DNA from: Pythium myriotylum
Taxonomy: Eukaryota > Oomycota > Peronosporomycetes > Pythiales > Pythiaceae
Direction of reading: 5' to 3'
DNA length: 64,000 nt
NCBI GenBank assembly: GCA_023091665.1
Contig: JALJCQ010000019.1
Span: 722,802 to 786,801, forward strand
The notes beneath the pieces are model-generated. The model was given only the letters and a program-made list of their open reading frames with translations, was not told where the DNA came from and searched no databases. The translations under genes and the position numbers were made by a program. Shown in pieces: positions 20,609 to 29,414 of the stretch (position 1 is the first letter of the stretch; each line of letters opens with the position of its first letter).

Positions 20609-21517
20609 TTATGATCGCGCGGTTTTGGCGCCGCGCGGCGGTTTGTCGGCGGCGTTGCTCCTTTTCCTTTTGCTTGCGCTTCGCGTGTTGCCGTTTCTTC
20701 CGCTGTTTGAGGCGGAAGTTCCCTTTGCGGCGTCGGCCTTTGGTGCAGGGTGCTTCTTGTTCTTGCTGACGGTCGCACCCTTCGCGCCAGCTCTGGCGTT
20801 TTTTCGTTCCTGTTGCTTTGGAACCTTCCGGTCGATACGGAGCTGTCGTAGTTCGTTCTTGATCGATTGTAGCTTGCGATCAATCAACACGTTCACGAGA
20901 TCCTGGTTTGGAGTTTCCACCTCCATGTCGGCAGCCGCGGCTTGCTTGGCTTGCTTGTCGACGAGTCGGATGCTCGCATCAGCTTGGCTGTATCGTTCCG
21001 CAAGCTCAAACTGGGTCAGGCGAGCTTCGAACTCGTCCTTGGCATGGTGGTAGATGTCGACATATGCGTTCTCGTCTCGATCTTCTTCTTCCATGGCATC
21101 CCAGTTGATAGTGTCATACTTGCCGTTCGGGTCGGCTTTGCATGCGAGCTTGCAGTACTCAAGTGCTCGATCTTGGAAATCGTCTCGGAGCTTCTGAACT
21201 TGGAGCTCAAGTTGTTCGAGTTCGGCTTTCTGTACGCTGAGGATGAGATCGAAGGCTTGGTGCTGAAACTGTAGCTTCAGAGCATCGAATTGATTCATCA
21301 GCGTGAGCACTCGAGTTGGAAGGGCCGTCTGGAGTTCGTTGGAGACAACAAGCTTGGCCTGTACTCGCAGGGATCTGGGTACTTCTTGGCGTTCGCGTTG
21401 TTGTTGCATCTTGCGGAGGCTCTCTTGCTTCGCGCTGAGCTTCCGGTGCAGCTTCTTATAGCGCTCCAGATACTCCAGGGTGGTCTTCATCAGTGGGCGC
21501 GGCAGACTACGATCCAT
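20609..21517 (-). CDS. ORF1, coiled-coil and basic protein (C1)
   Basis: The ATG at 21517 sits in a good context (ATCGCCATGG), 51 nt from the element 5' end. The 302 aa have helical, heptad-like stretches near residues 11-45 and 72-125 (for example LEQLELQVQKLRDD) and a shorter one near 215-235. The C-terminal ~70 residues are strongly basic, with KRKRS as a possible nuclear signal or RNA-binding tail. No enzyme motif is seen. By analogy with ORF1 of Athena-type elements it may multimerise, bind RNA or guide the particle to telomeres; this is inference. Its last ~90 codons overlap the RT frame. Confidence 0.85.
   Translation of the reverse strand: MDRSLPRPLMKTTLEYLERYKKLHRKLSAKQESLRKMQQQRERQEVPRSLRVQAKLVVSNELQTALPTRVLTLMNQFDALKLQFQHQAFDLILSVQKAELEQLELQVQKLRDDFQDRALEYCKLACKADPNGKYDTINWDAMEEEDRDENAYVDIYHHAKDEFEARLTQFELAERYSQADASIRLVDKQAKQAAAADMEVETPNQDLVNVLIDRKLQSIKNELRQLRIDRKVPKQQERKNARAGAKGATVSKNKKHPAPKADAAKGTSASNSGRNGNTRSASKRKRSNAADKPPRGAKTARS
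20798..20804 (-). promoter_or_regulatory. Predicted -1 ribosomal frameshift site A_AAA_AAC
   Basis: The heptamer reads A AAA AAC in the ORF1 frame (codons 239-240). It lies inside the 271-nt ORF1/RT overlap, and the -1 frame is free of stops from 20879 to the RT. A GC stem (CGCCA/TGGCG, 4-nt loop) starts almost at once. A 7-bp stem AGGGTGC/GCACCCT begins 17 nt further on. Equivalent sites: 24375, 27952, 31529, 35106, 38683, 42260, 49165, 52742, 56319, 59896 and 63473 (7 nt each). Confidence 0.6.
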
Positions 21518-22260
21518 GGCGATGATGGAGAGTCTTTCCTTAATTGCTTCGTCACGCGGGGCTTGGTCTAGGGTTTAGAGAGGCTTGAAGTGACTTGCAA
21601 AGACTTGGTCAGGGAAACTACGACCCAAAGAGTTGCTCTATTACAGATGCAGGGGCTCTTTCGACTTGATGTCTTCGTCGGTGGGCGTCTTCGTGCTGAG
21701 TGGAAAATTGAAAACTGAGGAAGACCGCCGACCTCGCCCCCGGGTGCCTACGCTAAAGTCCTACGCTAGAGTCCTACGCTTCTGGGTTCTAGGGCTGGAC
21801 AGGAACTTGAGTGTTCTGGGTCTGCGTGTCTGTGCTGCTGGGGTCTTGAGACACGTGAGAATATTCGACGTCCTGGGTTGAACATTCTCGAACATTCTCG
21901 GGAATATTCTCGAATGTTCGGTCGAACGTTCTCGAACCTTCGACAAACTTTTCGACTGGGTTGGCCGAAATTTTCGTCTGGGTTTAGGGTTTAGGGTAGG
22001 GTTTGGGGTTGAGGGTCGGGGATGGGTTGTAGACAGATAGTGCACGATCCGGGCGGCCATTCTTGAATTTGCTCGCAATATGCCAAGCGTTCGCTGTTAC
22101 CCTTTCGAGGGGGATCATCCCAAGCCAGCCGCTCCGTGAGCCTTCACTGCACGACCCCATACTCTGTGGCATGGTTCCAAATGAGTGGGTAGCAGCAAGG
22201 CTAAACACGTTCTCGCGCGCTGGAAGGGCACGGTCATCCGTGTCCGGGGTGGTCCAGGCT

Positions 22261-24153
22261 TTAATGCATGGCATCTCCCGAGCTGTTCTTGAAGTGGTCG
22301 TCGTAGATGTTGGCCCTGAACTCTGATGGACAGAGTATGTCTCGGAGGTTCCGTGGACGGCGGTAGCACACAGTGATCTTGATGTTGTGGGCTGCGAACT
22401 CGTCTTCAATACGGTGGGCTTGATAGATAGCTCGTAGTTGTTTCCGAGTTGGGCCGTTCGGGTCATAAGGCACAGACAAGAAGACTTGCTTGGGCTTGCC
22501 GAGTTCCGTGGTTGGCCGCGTCGTCTGTTGTGCTTCTTCTTGTAGCTTGGCGATTCTTTCGATGGCGTCGCGGAAATGGTCTCTAAGCTGGTTAGAGTTG
22601 TATCCGCGAGCTGCCAGGCGCTGGAAGAAGGCTCTGACTTGAGACAGGAAATCTTCCTTCCTGGTGTTCTGGCGGTAATACTTCTGGACAATGCCGATGA
22701 TGAGGCCTTTCAGAACGCCTGGAGGGTGTGCGCTTTGAGCCGCGATGTAGAGATAGAGATTGAGCTCTTTCTCATGAGTTCGAGTCTCGTATCTCGTGTC
22801 GGATCGGCGGATTTTGAGGTCAAGAAACGGTGCTTCACGACCGCGTTCCATGTACGTCCAGCGAAGTCCTGGAATCGTGTTGAGGCGGATCTTGAAGAGT
22901 TCGAAAGCACGGGGATCTTTTCCGTCTTGCCAAATCAAAAACACGTCGTCGATGTAGCGCTTGTAGAGCACGATGTAGTTGCTGAACTCTCGAAGGATGC
23001 TTCGCTCGTGATACGCTACGTAGAGTGATGCGTACGTGGGGGCACATGGTGTTCCCATGGCGGTGCCCTTGATTTGCTTCCACACGCAGTCTCCGAACAT
23101 GAACAAGTTCTCGTTCATGATGTAGTCGAGACCTTGGACGATCACATTCTCGAAGCGATGCTTCTCTTCTTGGAGCATGGCTTTGATTGTTGCGATGCCG
23201 ATGTTGGTGGGGATGTTGGTGTAGAGCGAGACGGCGTCAAATGTGAACAAACGATGCTTGGGGCTGGGCTGAATCTGTCGAAGTTCAGTCAGCAGCGTGT
23301 CGGAGTCTCGAAGGTACGATGGCTGTCGCTGGAGCATGTCTTGCAACTGGAAATCGATCCACTTCGAGAGACCGGCTGTCGGTGTTCCGCAGCTGGCAAT
23401 GATAGGGCGAATGGCGAGATCCTCCTTGTGGAGCTTTATCAGGCCATAGAAGCGTCCTAACTTGCACGAACTTGGATTACACTTGATGACAGCAACTTGT
23501 CGTTGGATGACTGGATCTTCACGGTACTGGTAGTTGAGTAGCATGTAGATCAGGTTCACTTTGGCTGCGATCCGTTGGATCTGGGTCTCTGGTCCGTTGG
23601 GAAGACGATACAATGGCGTGTATGTCTCCTCGTCACTCAGGTGATCAAGACACATGGAAGTGTACTGTGATCGAAGCATGAGCGTCGGGCCGAGGTTCTT
23701 GTCTGCCTGCACGACCATCAAGTTCGGATCATTTCGTAGCAATCGTAGCAAGTTGCGTTGGTTGCTGTCGAGGTTGAACTTGTGTCGGAAGGGATACTGT
23801 GCAATGAGTTCGGTCGCGTGTGACTTGATCGACTCCAGTAAATCTTCTTGATGGCGTGGCAGGTGGTTTGGCTGGAAAGCAAGGTTTGGAACGTAGATCT
23901 TCGAGTTGTAGTCGCGGTCGCTGGAGTCAGCAAACTGGACTGCAATTCGAAGAGACCGGACGAGTTTGGGGAAGATGGTAACTGGCGAGAGGGAAGAGCG
24001 TTGCGGCGGAGGTGTCGGGCAGAACTTGAGGTTCAGACCCAGGAGTCTCTTCAGACCTGGTGGAATCTTGGTGCCACGTGGTGTGAGATTGTGGAACGCG
24101 AGATTGCGAGGCAATGCGTCCACATCACAAGCCCTACGACAGCCGAAGATCAA
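22261..24153 (-). CDS. Penelope-like reverse transcriptase (C2)
   Basis: Identical product to C1, with Ala at residue 471. Confidence 0.9.
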   Translation of the reverse strand: MIFGCRRACDVDALPRNLAFHNLTPRGTKIPPGLKRLLGLNLKFCPTPPPQRSSLSPVTIFPKLVRSLRIAVQFADSSDRDYNSKIYVPNLAFQPNHLPRHQEDLLESIKSHATELIAQYPFRHKFNLDSNQRNLLRLLRNDPNLMVVQADKNLGPTLMLRSQYTSMCLDHLSDEETYTPLYRLPNGPETQIQRIAAKVNLIYMLLNYQYREDPVIQRQVAVIKCNPSSCKLGRFYGLIKLHKEDLAIRPIIASCGTPTAGLSKWIDFQLQDMLQRQPSYLRDSDTLLTELRQIQPSPKHRLFTFDAVSLYTNIPTNIGIATIKAMLQEEKHRFENVIVQGLDYIMNENLFMFGDCVWKQIKGTAMGTPCAPTYASLYVAYHERSILREFSNYIVLYKRYIDDVFLIWQDGKDPRAFELFKIRLNTIPGLRWTYMERGREAPFLDLKIRRSDTRYETRTHEKELNLYLYIAAQSAHPPGVLKGLIIGIVQKYYRQNTRKEDFLSQVRAFFQRLAARGYNSNQLRDHFRDAIERIAKLQEEAQQTTRPTTELGKPKQVFLSVPYDPNGPTRKQLRAIYQAHRIEDEFAAHNIKITVCYRRPRNLRDILCPSEFRANIYDDHFKNSSGDAMH

Positions 24154-24185
24154 ACTGGCGTTGAAGAGATCCGAGCGGTCGCGTC

Positions 24186-25094
24186 TTATGATCGCGCGGT
24201 TTTGGCGCCGCGCGGCGGTTTGTCGGCGGCGTTGCTCCTTTTCCTTTTGCTTGCGCTTCGCGTGTTGCCGTTTCTTCCGCTGTTTGAGGCGGAAGTTCCC
24301 TTTGCGGCGTCGGCCTTTGGTGCAGGGTGCTTCTTGTTCTTGCTGACGGTCGCACCCTTCGCGCCAGCTCTGGCGTTTTTTCGTTCCTGTTGCTTTGGAA
24401 CCTTCCGGTCGATACGGAGCTGTCGTAGTTCGTTCTTGATCGATTGTAGCTTGCGATCAATCAACACGTTCACGAGATCCTGGTTTGGAGTTTCCACCTC
24501 CATGTCGGCAGCCGCGGCTTGCTTGGCTTGCTTGTCGACGAGTCGGATGCTCGCATCAGCTTGGCTGTATCGTTCCGCAAGCTCAAACTGGGTCAGGCGA
24601 GCTTCGAACTCGTCCTTGGCATGGTGGTAGATGTCGACATATGCGTTCTCGTCTCGATCTTCTTCTTCCATGGCATCCCAGTTGATAGTGTCATACTTGC
24701 CGTTCGGGTCGGCTTTGCATGCGAGCTTGCAGTACTCAAGTGCTCGATCTTGGAAATCGTCTCGGAGCTTCTGAACTTGGAGCTCAAGTTGTTCGAGTTC
24801 GGCTTTCTGTACGCTGAGGATGAGATCGAAGGCTTGGTGCTGAAACTGTAGCTTCAGAGCATCGAATTGATTCATCAGCGTGAGCACTCGAGTTGGAAGG
24901 GCCGTCTGGAGTTCGTTGGAGACAACAAGCTTGGCCTGTACTCGCAGGGATCTGGGTACTTCTTGGCGTTCGCGTTGTTGTTGCATCTTGCGGAGGCTCT
25001 CTTGCTTCGCGCTGAGCTTCCGGTGCAGCTTCTTATAGCGCTCCAGATACTCCAGGGTGGTCTTCATCAGTGGGCGCGGCAGACTACGATCCAT
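24186..25094 (-). CDS. ORF1 coiled-coil protein (C2)
   Basis: 302 aa, identical to C1. The array at 25457-25518 in C3 is its candidate upstream control region. Confidence 0.83.
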   Translation of the reverse strand: MDRSLPRPLMKTTLEYLERYKKLHRKLSAKQESLRKMQQQRERQEVPRSLRVQAKLVVSNELQTALPTRVLTLMNQFDALKLQFQHQAFDLILSVQKAELEQLELQVQKLRDDFQDRALEYCKLACKADPNGKYDTINWDAMEEEDRDENAYVDIYHHAKDEFEARLTQFELAERYSQADASIRLVDKQAKQAAAADMEVETPNQDLVNVLIDRKLQSIKNELRQLRIDRKVPKQQERKNARAGAKGATVSKNKKHPAPKADAAKGTSASNSGRNGNTRSASKRKRSNAADKPPRGAKTARS

Positions 25095-25837
25095 GGCGAT
25101 GATGGAGAGTCTTTCCTTAATTGCTTCGTCACGCGGGGCTTGGTCTAGGGTTTAGAGAGGCTTGAAGTGACTTGCAAAGACTTGGTCAGGGAAACTACGA
25201 CCCAAAGAGTTGCTCTATTACAGATGCAGGGGCTCTTTCGACTTGATGTCTTCGTCGGTGGGCGTCTTCGTGCTGAGTGGAAAATTGAAAACTGAGGAAG
25301 ACCGCCGACCTCGCCCCCGGGTGCCTACGCTAAAGTCCTACGCTAGAGTCCTACGCTTCTGGGTTCTAGGGCTGGACAGGAACTTGAGTGTTCTGGGTCT
25401 GCGTGTCTGTGCTGCTGGGGTCTTGAGACACGTGAGAATATTCGACGTCCTGGGTTGAACATTCTCGAACATTCTCGGGAATATTCTCGAATGTTCGGTC
25501 GAACGTTCTCGAACCTTCGACAAACTTTTCGACTGGGTTGGCCGAAATTTTCGTCTGGGTTTAGGGTTTAGGGTAGGGTTTGGGGTTGAGGGTCGGGGAT
25601 GGGTTGTAGACAGATAGTGCACGATCCGGGCGGCCATTCTTGAATTTGCTCGCAATATGCCAAGCGTTCGCTGTTACCCTTTCGAGGGGGATCATCCCAA
25701 GCCAGCCGCTCCGTGAGCCTTCACTGCACGACCCCATACTCTGTGGCATGGTTCCAAATGAGTGGGTAGCAGCAAGGCTAAACACGTTCTCGCGCGCTGG
25801 AAGGGCACGGTCATCCGTGTCCGGGGTGGTCCAGGCT

Positions 25838-27730
25838 TTAATGCATGGCATCTCCCGAGCTGTTCTTGAAGTGGTCGTCGTAGATGTTGGCCCTGAACTC
25901 TGATGGACAGAGTATGTCTCGGAGGTTCCGTGGACGGCGGTAGCACACAGTGATCTTGATGTTGTGGGCTGCGAACTCGTCTTCAATACGGTGGGCTTGA
26001 TAGATAGCTCGTAGTTGTTTCCGAGTTGGGCCGTTCGGGTCATAAGGCACAGACAAGAAGACTTGCTTGGGCTTGCCGAGTTCCGTGGTTGGCCGCGTCG
26101 TCTGTTGTGCTTCTTCTTGTAGCTTGGCGATTCTTTCGATGGCGTCGCGGAAATGGTCTCTAAGCTGGTTAGAGTTGTATCCGCGAGCTGCCAGGCGCTG
26201 GAAGAAGGCTCTGACTTGAGACAGGAAATCTTCCTTCCTGGTGTTCTGGCGGTAATACTTCTGGACAATGCCGATGATGAGGCCTTTCAGAACGCCTGGA
26301 GGGTGTGCGCTTTGAGCCGCGATGTAGAGATAGAGATTGAGCTCTTTCTCATGAGTTCGAGTCTCGTATCTCGTGTCGGATCGGCGGATTTTGAGGTCAA
26401 GAAACGGTGCTTCACGACCGCGTTCCATGTACGTCCAGCGAAGTCCTGGAATCGTGTTGAGGCGGATCTTGAAGAGTTCGAAAGCACGGGGATCTTTTCC
26501 GTCTTGCCAAATCAAAAACACGTCGTCGATGTAGCGCTTGTAGAGCACGATGTAGTTGCTGAACTCTCGAAGGATGCTTCGCTCGTGATACGCTACGTAG
26601 AGTGATGCGTACGTGGGGGCACATGGTGTTCCCATGGCGGTGCCCTTGATTTGCTTCCACACGCAGTCTCCGAACATGAACAAGTTCTCGTTCATGATGT
26701 AGTCGAGACCTTGGACGATCACATTCTCGAAGCGATGCTTCTCTTCTTGGAGCATGGCTTTGATTGTTGCGATGCCGATGTTGGTGGGGATGTTGGTGTA
26801 GAGCGAGACGGCGTCAAATGTGAACAAACGATGCTTGGGGCTGGGCTGAATCTGTCGAAGTTCAGTCAGCAGCGTGTCGGAGTCTCGAAGGTACGATGGC
26901 TGTCGCTGGAGCATGTCTTGCAACTGGAAATCGATCCACTTCGAGAGACCGGCTGTCGGTGTTCCGCAGCTGGCAATGATAGGGCGAATGGCGAGATCCT
27001 CCTTGTGGAGCTTTATCAGGCCATAGAAGCGTCCTAACTTGCACGAACTTGGATTACACTTGATGACAGCAACTTGTCGTTGGATGACTGGATCTTCACG
27101 GTACTGGTAGTTGAGTAGCATGTAGATCAGGTTCACTTTGGCTGCGATCCGTTGGATCTGGGTCTCTGGTCCGTTGGGAAGACGATACAATGGCGTGTAT
27201 GTCTCCTCGTCACTCAGGTGATCAAGACACATGGAAGTGTACTGTGATCGAAGCATGAGCGTCGGGCCGAGGTTCTTGTCTGCCTGCACGACCATCAAGT
27301 TCGGATCATTTCGTAGCAATCGTAGCAAGTTGCGTTGGTTGCTGTCGAGGTTGAACTTGTGTCGGAAGGGATACTGTGCAATGAGTTCGGTCGCGTGTGA
27401 CTTGATCGACTCCAGTAAATCTTCTTGATGGCGTGGCAGGTGGTTTGGCTGGAAAGCAAGGTTTGGAACGTAGATCTTCGAGTTGTAGTCGCGGTCGCTG
27501 GAGTCAGCAAACTGGACTGCAATTCGAAGAGACCGGACGAGTTTGGGGAAGATGGTAACTGGCGAGAGGGAAGAGCGTTGCGGCGGAGGTGTCGGGCAGA
27601 ACTTGAGGTTCAGACCCAGGAGTCTCTTCAGACCTGGTGGAATCTTGGTGCCACGTGGTGTGAGATTGTGGAACGCGAGATTGCGAGGCAATGCGTCCAC
27701 ATCACAAGCCCTACGACAGCCGAAGATCAA
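25838..27730 (-). CDS. Penelope-like reverse transcriptase (C3)
   Basis: Same product as C1. Confidence 0.9.
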   Translation of the reverse strand: MIFGCRRACDVDALPRNLAFHNLTPRGTKIPPGLKRLLGLNLKFCPTPPPQRSSLSPVTIFPKLVRSLRIAVQFADSSDRDYNSKIYVPNLAFQPNHLPRHQEDLLESIKSHATELIAQYPFRHKFNLDSNQRNLLRLLRNDPNLMVVQADKNLGPTLMLRSQYTSMCLDHLSDEETYTPLYRLPNGPETQIQRIAAKVNLIYMLLNYQYREDPVIQRQVAVIKCNPSSCKLGRFYGLIKLHKEDLAIRPIIASCGTPTAGLSKWIDFQLQDMLQRQPSYLRDSDTLLTELRQIQPSPKHRLFTFDAVSLYTNIPTNIGIATIKAMLQEEKHRFENVIVQGLDYIMNENLFMFGDCVWKQIKGTAMGTPCAPTYASLYVAYHERSILREFSNYIVLYKRYIDDVFLIWQDGKDPRAFELFKIRLNTIPGLRWTYMERGREAPFLDLKIRRSDTRYETRTHEKELNLYLYIAAQSAHPPGVLKGLIIGIVQKYYRQNTRKEDFLSQVRAFFQRLAARGYNSNQLRDHFRDAIERIAKLQEEAQQTTRPTTELGKPKQVFLSVPYDPNGPTRKQLRAIYQAHRIEDEFAAHNIKITVCYRRPRNLRDILCPSEFRANIYDDHFKNSSGDAMH

Positions 27731-27762
27731 ACTGGCGTTGAAGAGATCCGAGCGGTCGCGTC

Positions 27763-28671
27763 TTATGATCGCGCGGTTTTGGCGCCGCGCGGCGGTTTGT
27801 CGGCGGCGTTGCTCCTTTTCCTTTTGCTTGCGCTTCGCGTGTTGCCGTTTCTTCCGCTGTTTGAGGCGGAAGTTCCCTTTGCGGCGTCGGCCTTTGGTGC
27901 AGGGTGCTTCTTGTTCTTGCTGACGGTCGCACCCTTCGCGCCAGCTCTGGCGTTTTTTCGTTCCTGTTGCTTTGGAACCTTCCGGTCGATACGGAGCTGT
28001 CGTAGTTCGTTCTTGATCGATTGTAGCTTGCGATCAATCAACACGTTCACGAGATCCTGGTTTGGAGTTTCCACCTCCATGTCGGCAGCCGCGGCTTGCT
28101 TGGCTTGCTTGTCGACGAGTCGGATGCTCGCATCAGCTTGGCTGTATCGTTCCGCAAGCTCAAACTGGGTCAGGCGAGCTTCGAACTCGTCCTTGGCATG
28201 GTGGTAGATGTCGACATATGCGTTCTCGTCTCGATCTTCTTCTTCCATGGCATCCCAGTTGATAGTGTCATACTTGCCGTTCGGGTCGGCTTTGCATGCG
28301 AGCTTGCAGTACTCAAGTGCTCGATCTTGGAAATCGTCTCGGAGCTTCTGAACTTGGAGCTCAAGTTGTTCGAGTTCGGCTTTCTGTACGCTGAGGATGA
28401 GATCGAAGGCTTGGTGCTGAAACTGTAGCTTCAGAGCATCGAATTGATTCATCAGCGTGAGCACTCGAGTTGGAAGGGCCGTCTGGAGTTCGTTGGAGAC
28501 AACAAGCTTGGCCTGTACTCGCAGGGATCTGGGTACTTCTTGGCGTTCGCGTTGTTGTTGCATCTTGCGGAGGCTCTCTTGCTTCGCGCTGAGCTTCCGG
28601 TGCAGCTTCTTATAGCGCTCCAGATACTCCAGGGTGGTCTTCATCAGTGGGCGCGGCAGACTACGATCCAT
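27763..28671 (-). CDS. ORF1 coiled-coil protein (C3)
   Basis: Same product as C1. Confidence 0.83.
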   Translation of the reverse strand: MDRSLPRPLMKTTLEYLERYKKLHRKLSAKQESLRKMQQQRERQEVPRSLRVQAKLVVSNELQTALPTRVLTLMNQFDALKLQFQHQAFDLILSVQKAELEQLELQVQKLRDDFQDRALEYCKLACKADPNGKYDTINWDAMEEEDRDENAYVDIYHHAKDEFEARLTQFELAERYSQADASIRLVDKQAKQAAAADMEVETPNQDLVNVLIDRKLQSIKNELRQLRIDRKVPKQQERKNARAGAKGATVSKNKKHPAPKADAAKGTSASNSGRNGNTRSASKRKRSNAADKPPRGAKTARS

Positions 28672-29414
28672 GGCGATGATGGAGAGTCTTTCCTTAATTG
28701 CTTCGTCACGCGGGGCTTGGTCTAGGGTTTAGAGAGGCTTGAAGTGACTTGCAAAGACTTGGTCAGGGAAACTACGACCCAAAGAGTTGCTCTATTACAG
28801 ATGCAGGGGCTCTTTCGACTTGATGTCTTCGTCGGTGGGCGTCTTCGTGCTGAGTGGAAAATTGAAAACTGAGGAAGACCGCCGACCTCGCCCCCGGGTG
28901 CCTACGCTAAAGTCCTACGCTAGAGTCCTACGCTTCTGGGTTCTAGGGCTGGACAGGAACTTGAGTGTTCTGGGTCTGCGTGTCTGTGCTGCTGGGGTCT
29001 TGAGACACGTGAGAATATTCGACGTCCTGGGTTGAACATTCTCGAACATTCTCGGGAATATTCTCGAATGTTCGGTCGAACGTTCTCGAACCTTCGACAA
29101 ACTTTTCGACTGGGTTGGCCGAAATTTTCGTCTGGGTTTAGGGTTTAGGGTAGGGTTTGGGGTTGAGGGTCGGGGATGGGTTGTAGACAGATAGTGCACG
29201 ATCCGGGCGGCCATTCTTGAATTTGCTCGCAATATGCCAAGCGTTCGCTGTTACCCTTTCGAGGGGGATCATCCCAAGCCAGCCGCTCCGTGAGCCTTCA
29301 CTGCACGACCCCATACTCTGTGGCATGGTTCCAAATGAGTGGGTAGCAGCAAGGCTAAACACGTTCTCGCGCGCTGGAAGGGCACGGTCATCCGTGTCCG
29401 GGGTGGTCCAGGCT

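Larger units (their letters stand above)
18001..21568 (-). mobile_element. Endonuclease-deficient Penelope-like telomeric retroelement, full copy C1
   Basis: The element is 3568 bp and is read right to left. It has a 51-nt 5' leader, ORF1 (302 aa), the RT frame overlapping ORF1 in -1, and a 683-bp 3' region. The 3' end abuts TTTAGGG repeats so that the RNA would finish with CTCTAAACCC-type sequence complementary to the telomeric G strand. The 5' end is followed by 9 bp (TAGGGTTTA) and then the 3' end of C2. No LTRs, no integrase and no GIY-YIG endonuclease are present. Known relatives are the telomere-attached EN(-) Penelope-like elements such as Athena (rotifers) and Coprina (fungi), reported across several kingdoms; membership here rests on RT motifs and location. 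Confidence 0.92.
21578..25145 (-). mobile_element. Penelope-like telomeric element, full copy C2
   Basis: Full 3568 bp, 9 bp from C1 and from C3. No coding differences from C1 were seen. Confidence 0.92.
25155..28722 (-). mobile_element. Penelope-like telomeric element, full copy C3
   Basis: Full length with 9-bp telomeric spacers on both sides. Confidence 0.92.

Noticed and set aside
20557..20883. 108-aa - strand frame overlapping ORF1 and RT
   Set aside because: It is in the third (+1) frame, runs into a stop soon after the RT start and shows no conserved motif. The -1 frame is the one continuous with the RT.
20271..21053. 260-aa open frame on the + strand, repeated in every full copy
   Set aside because: It is antisense to ORF1 and the RT, has no recognisable motif and is explained by the base composition of the coding strand.
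21280..21500. CTGATGA sequences in the element RNA, considered as hammerhead ribozyme cores as known in some Penelope elements
   Set aside because: Both occur inside ORF1 codons and lack a following GAAA and paired stems. No complete hammerhead was found by eye in the 3' region either.
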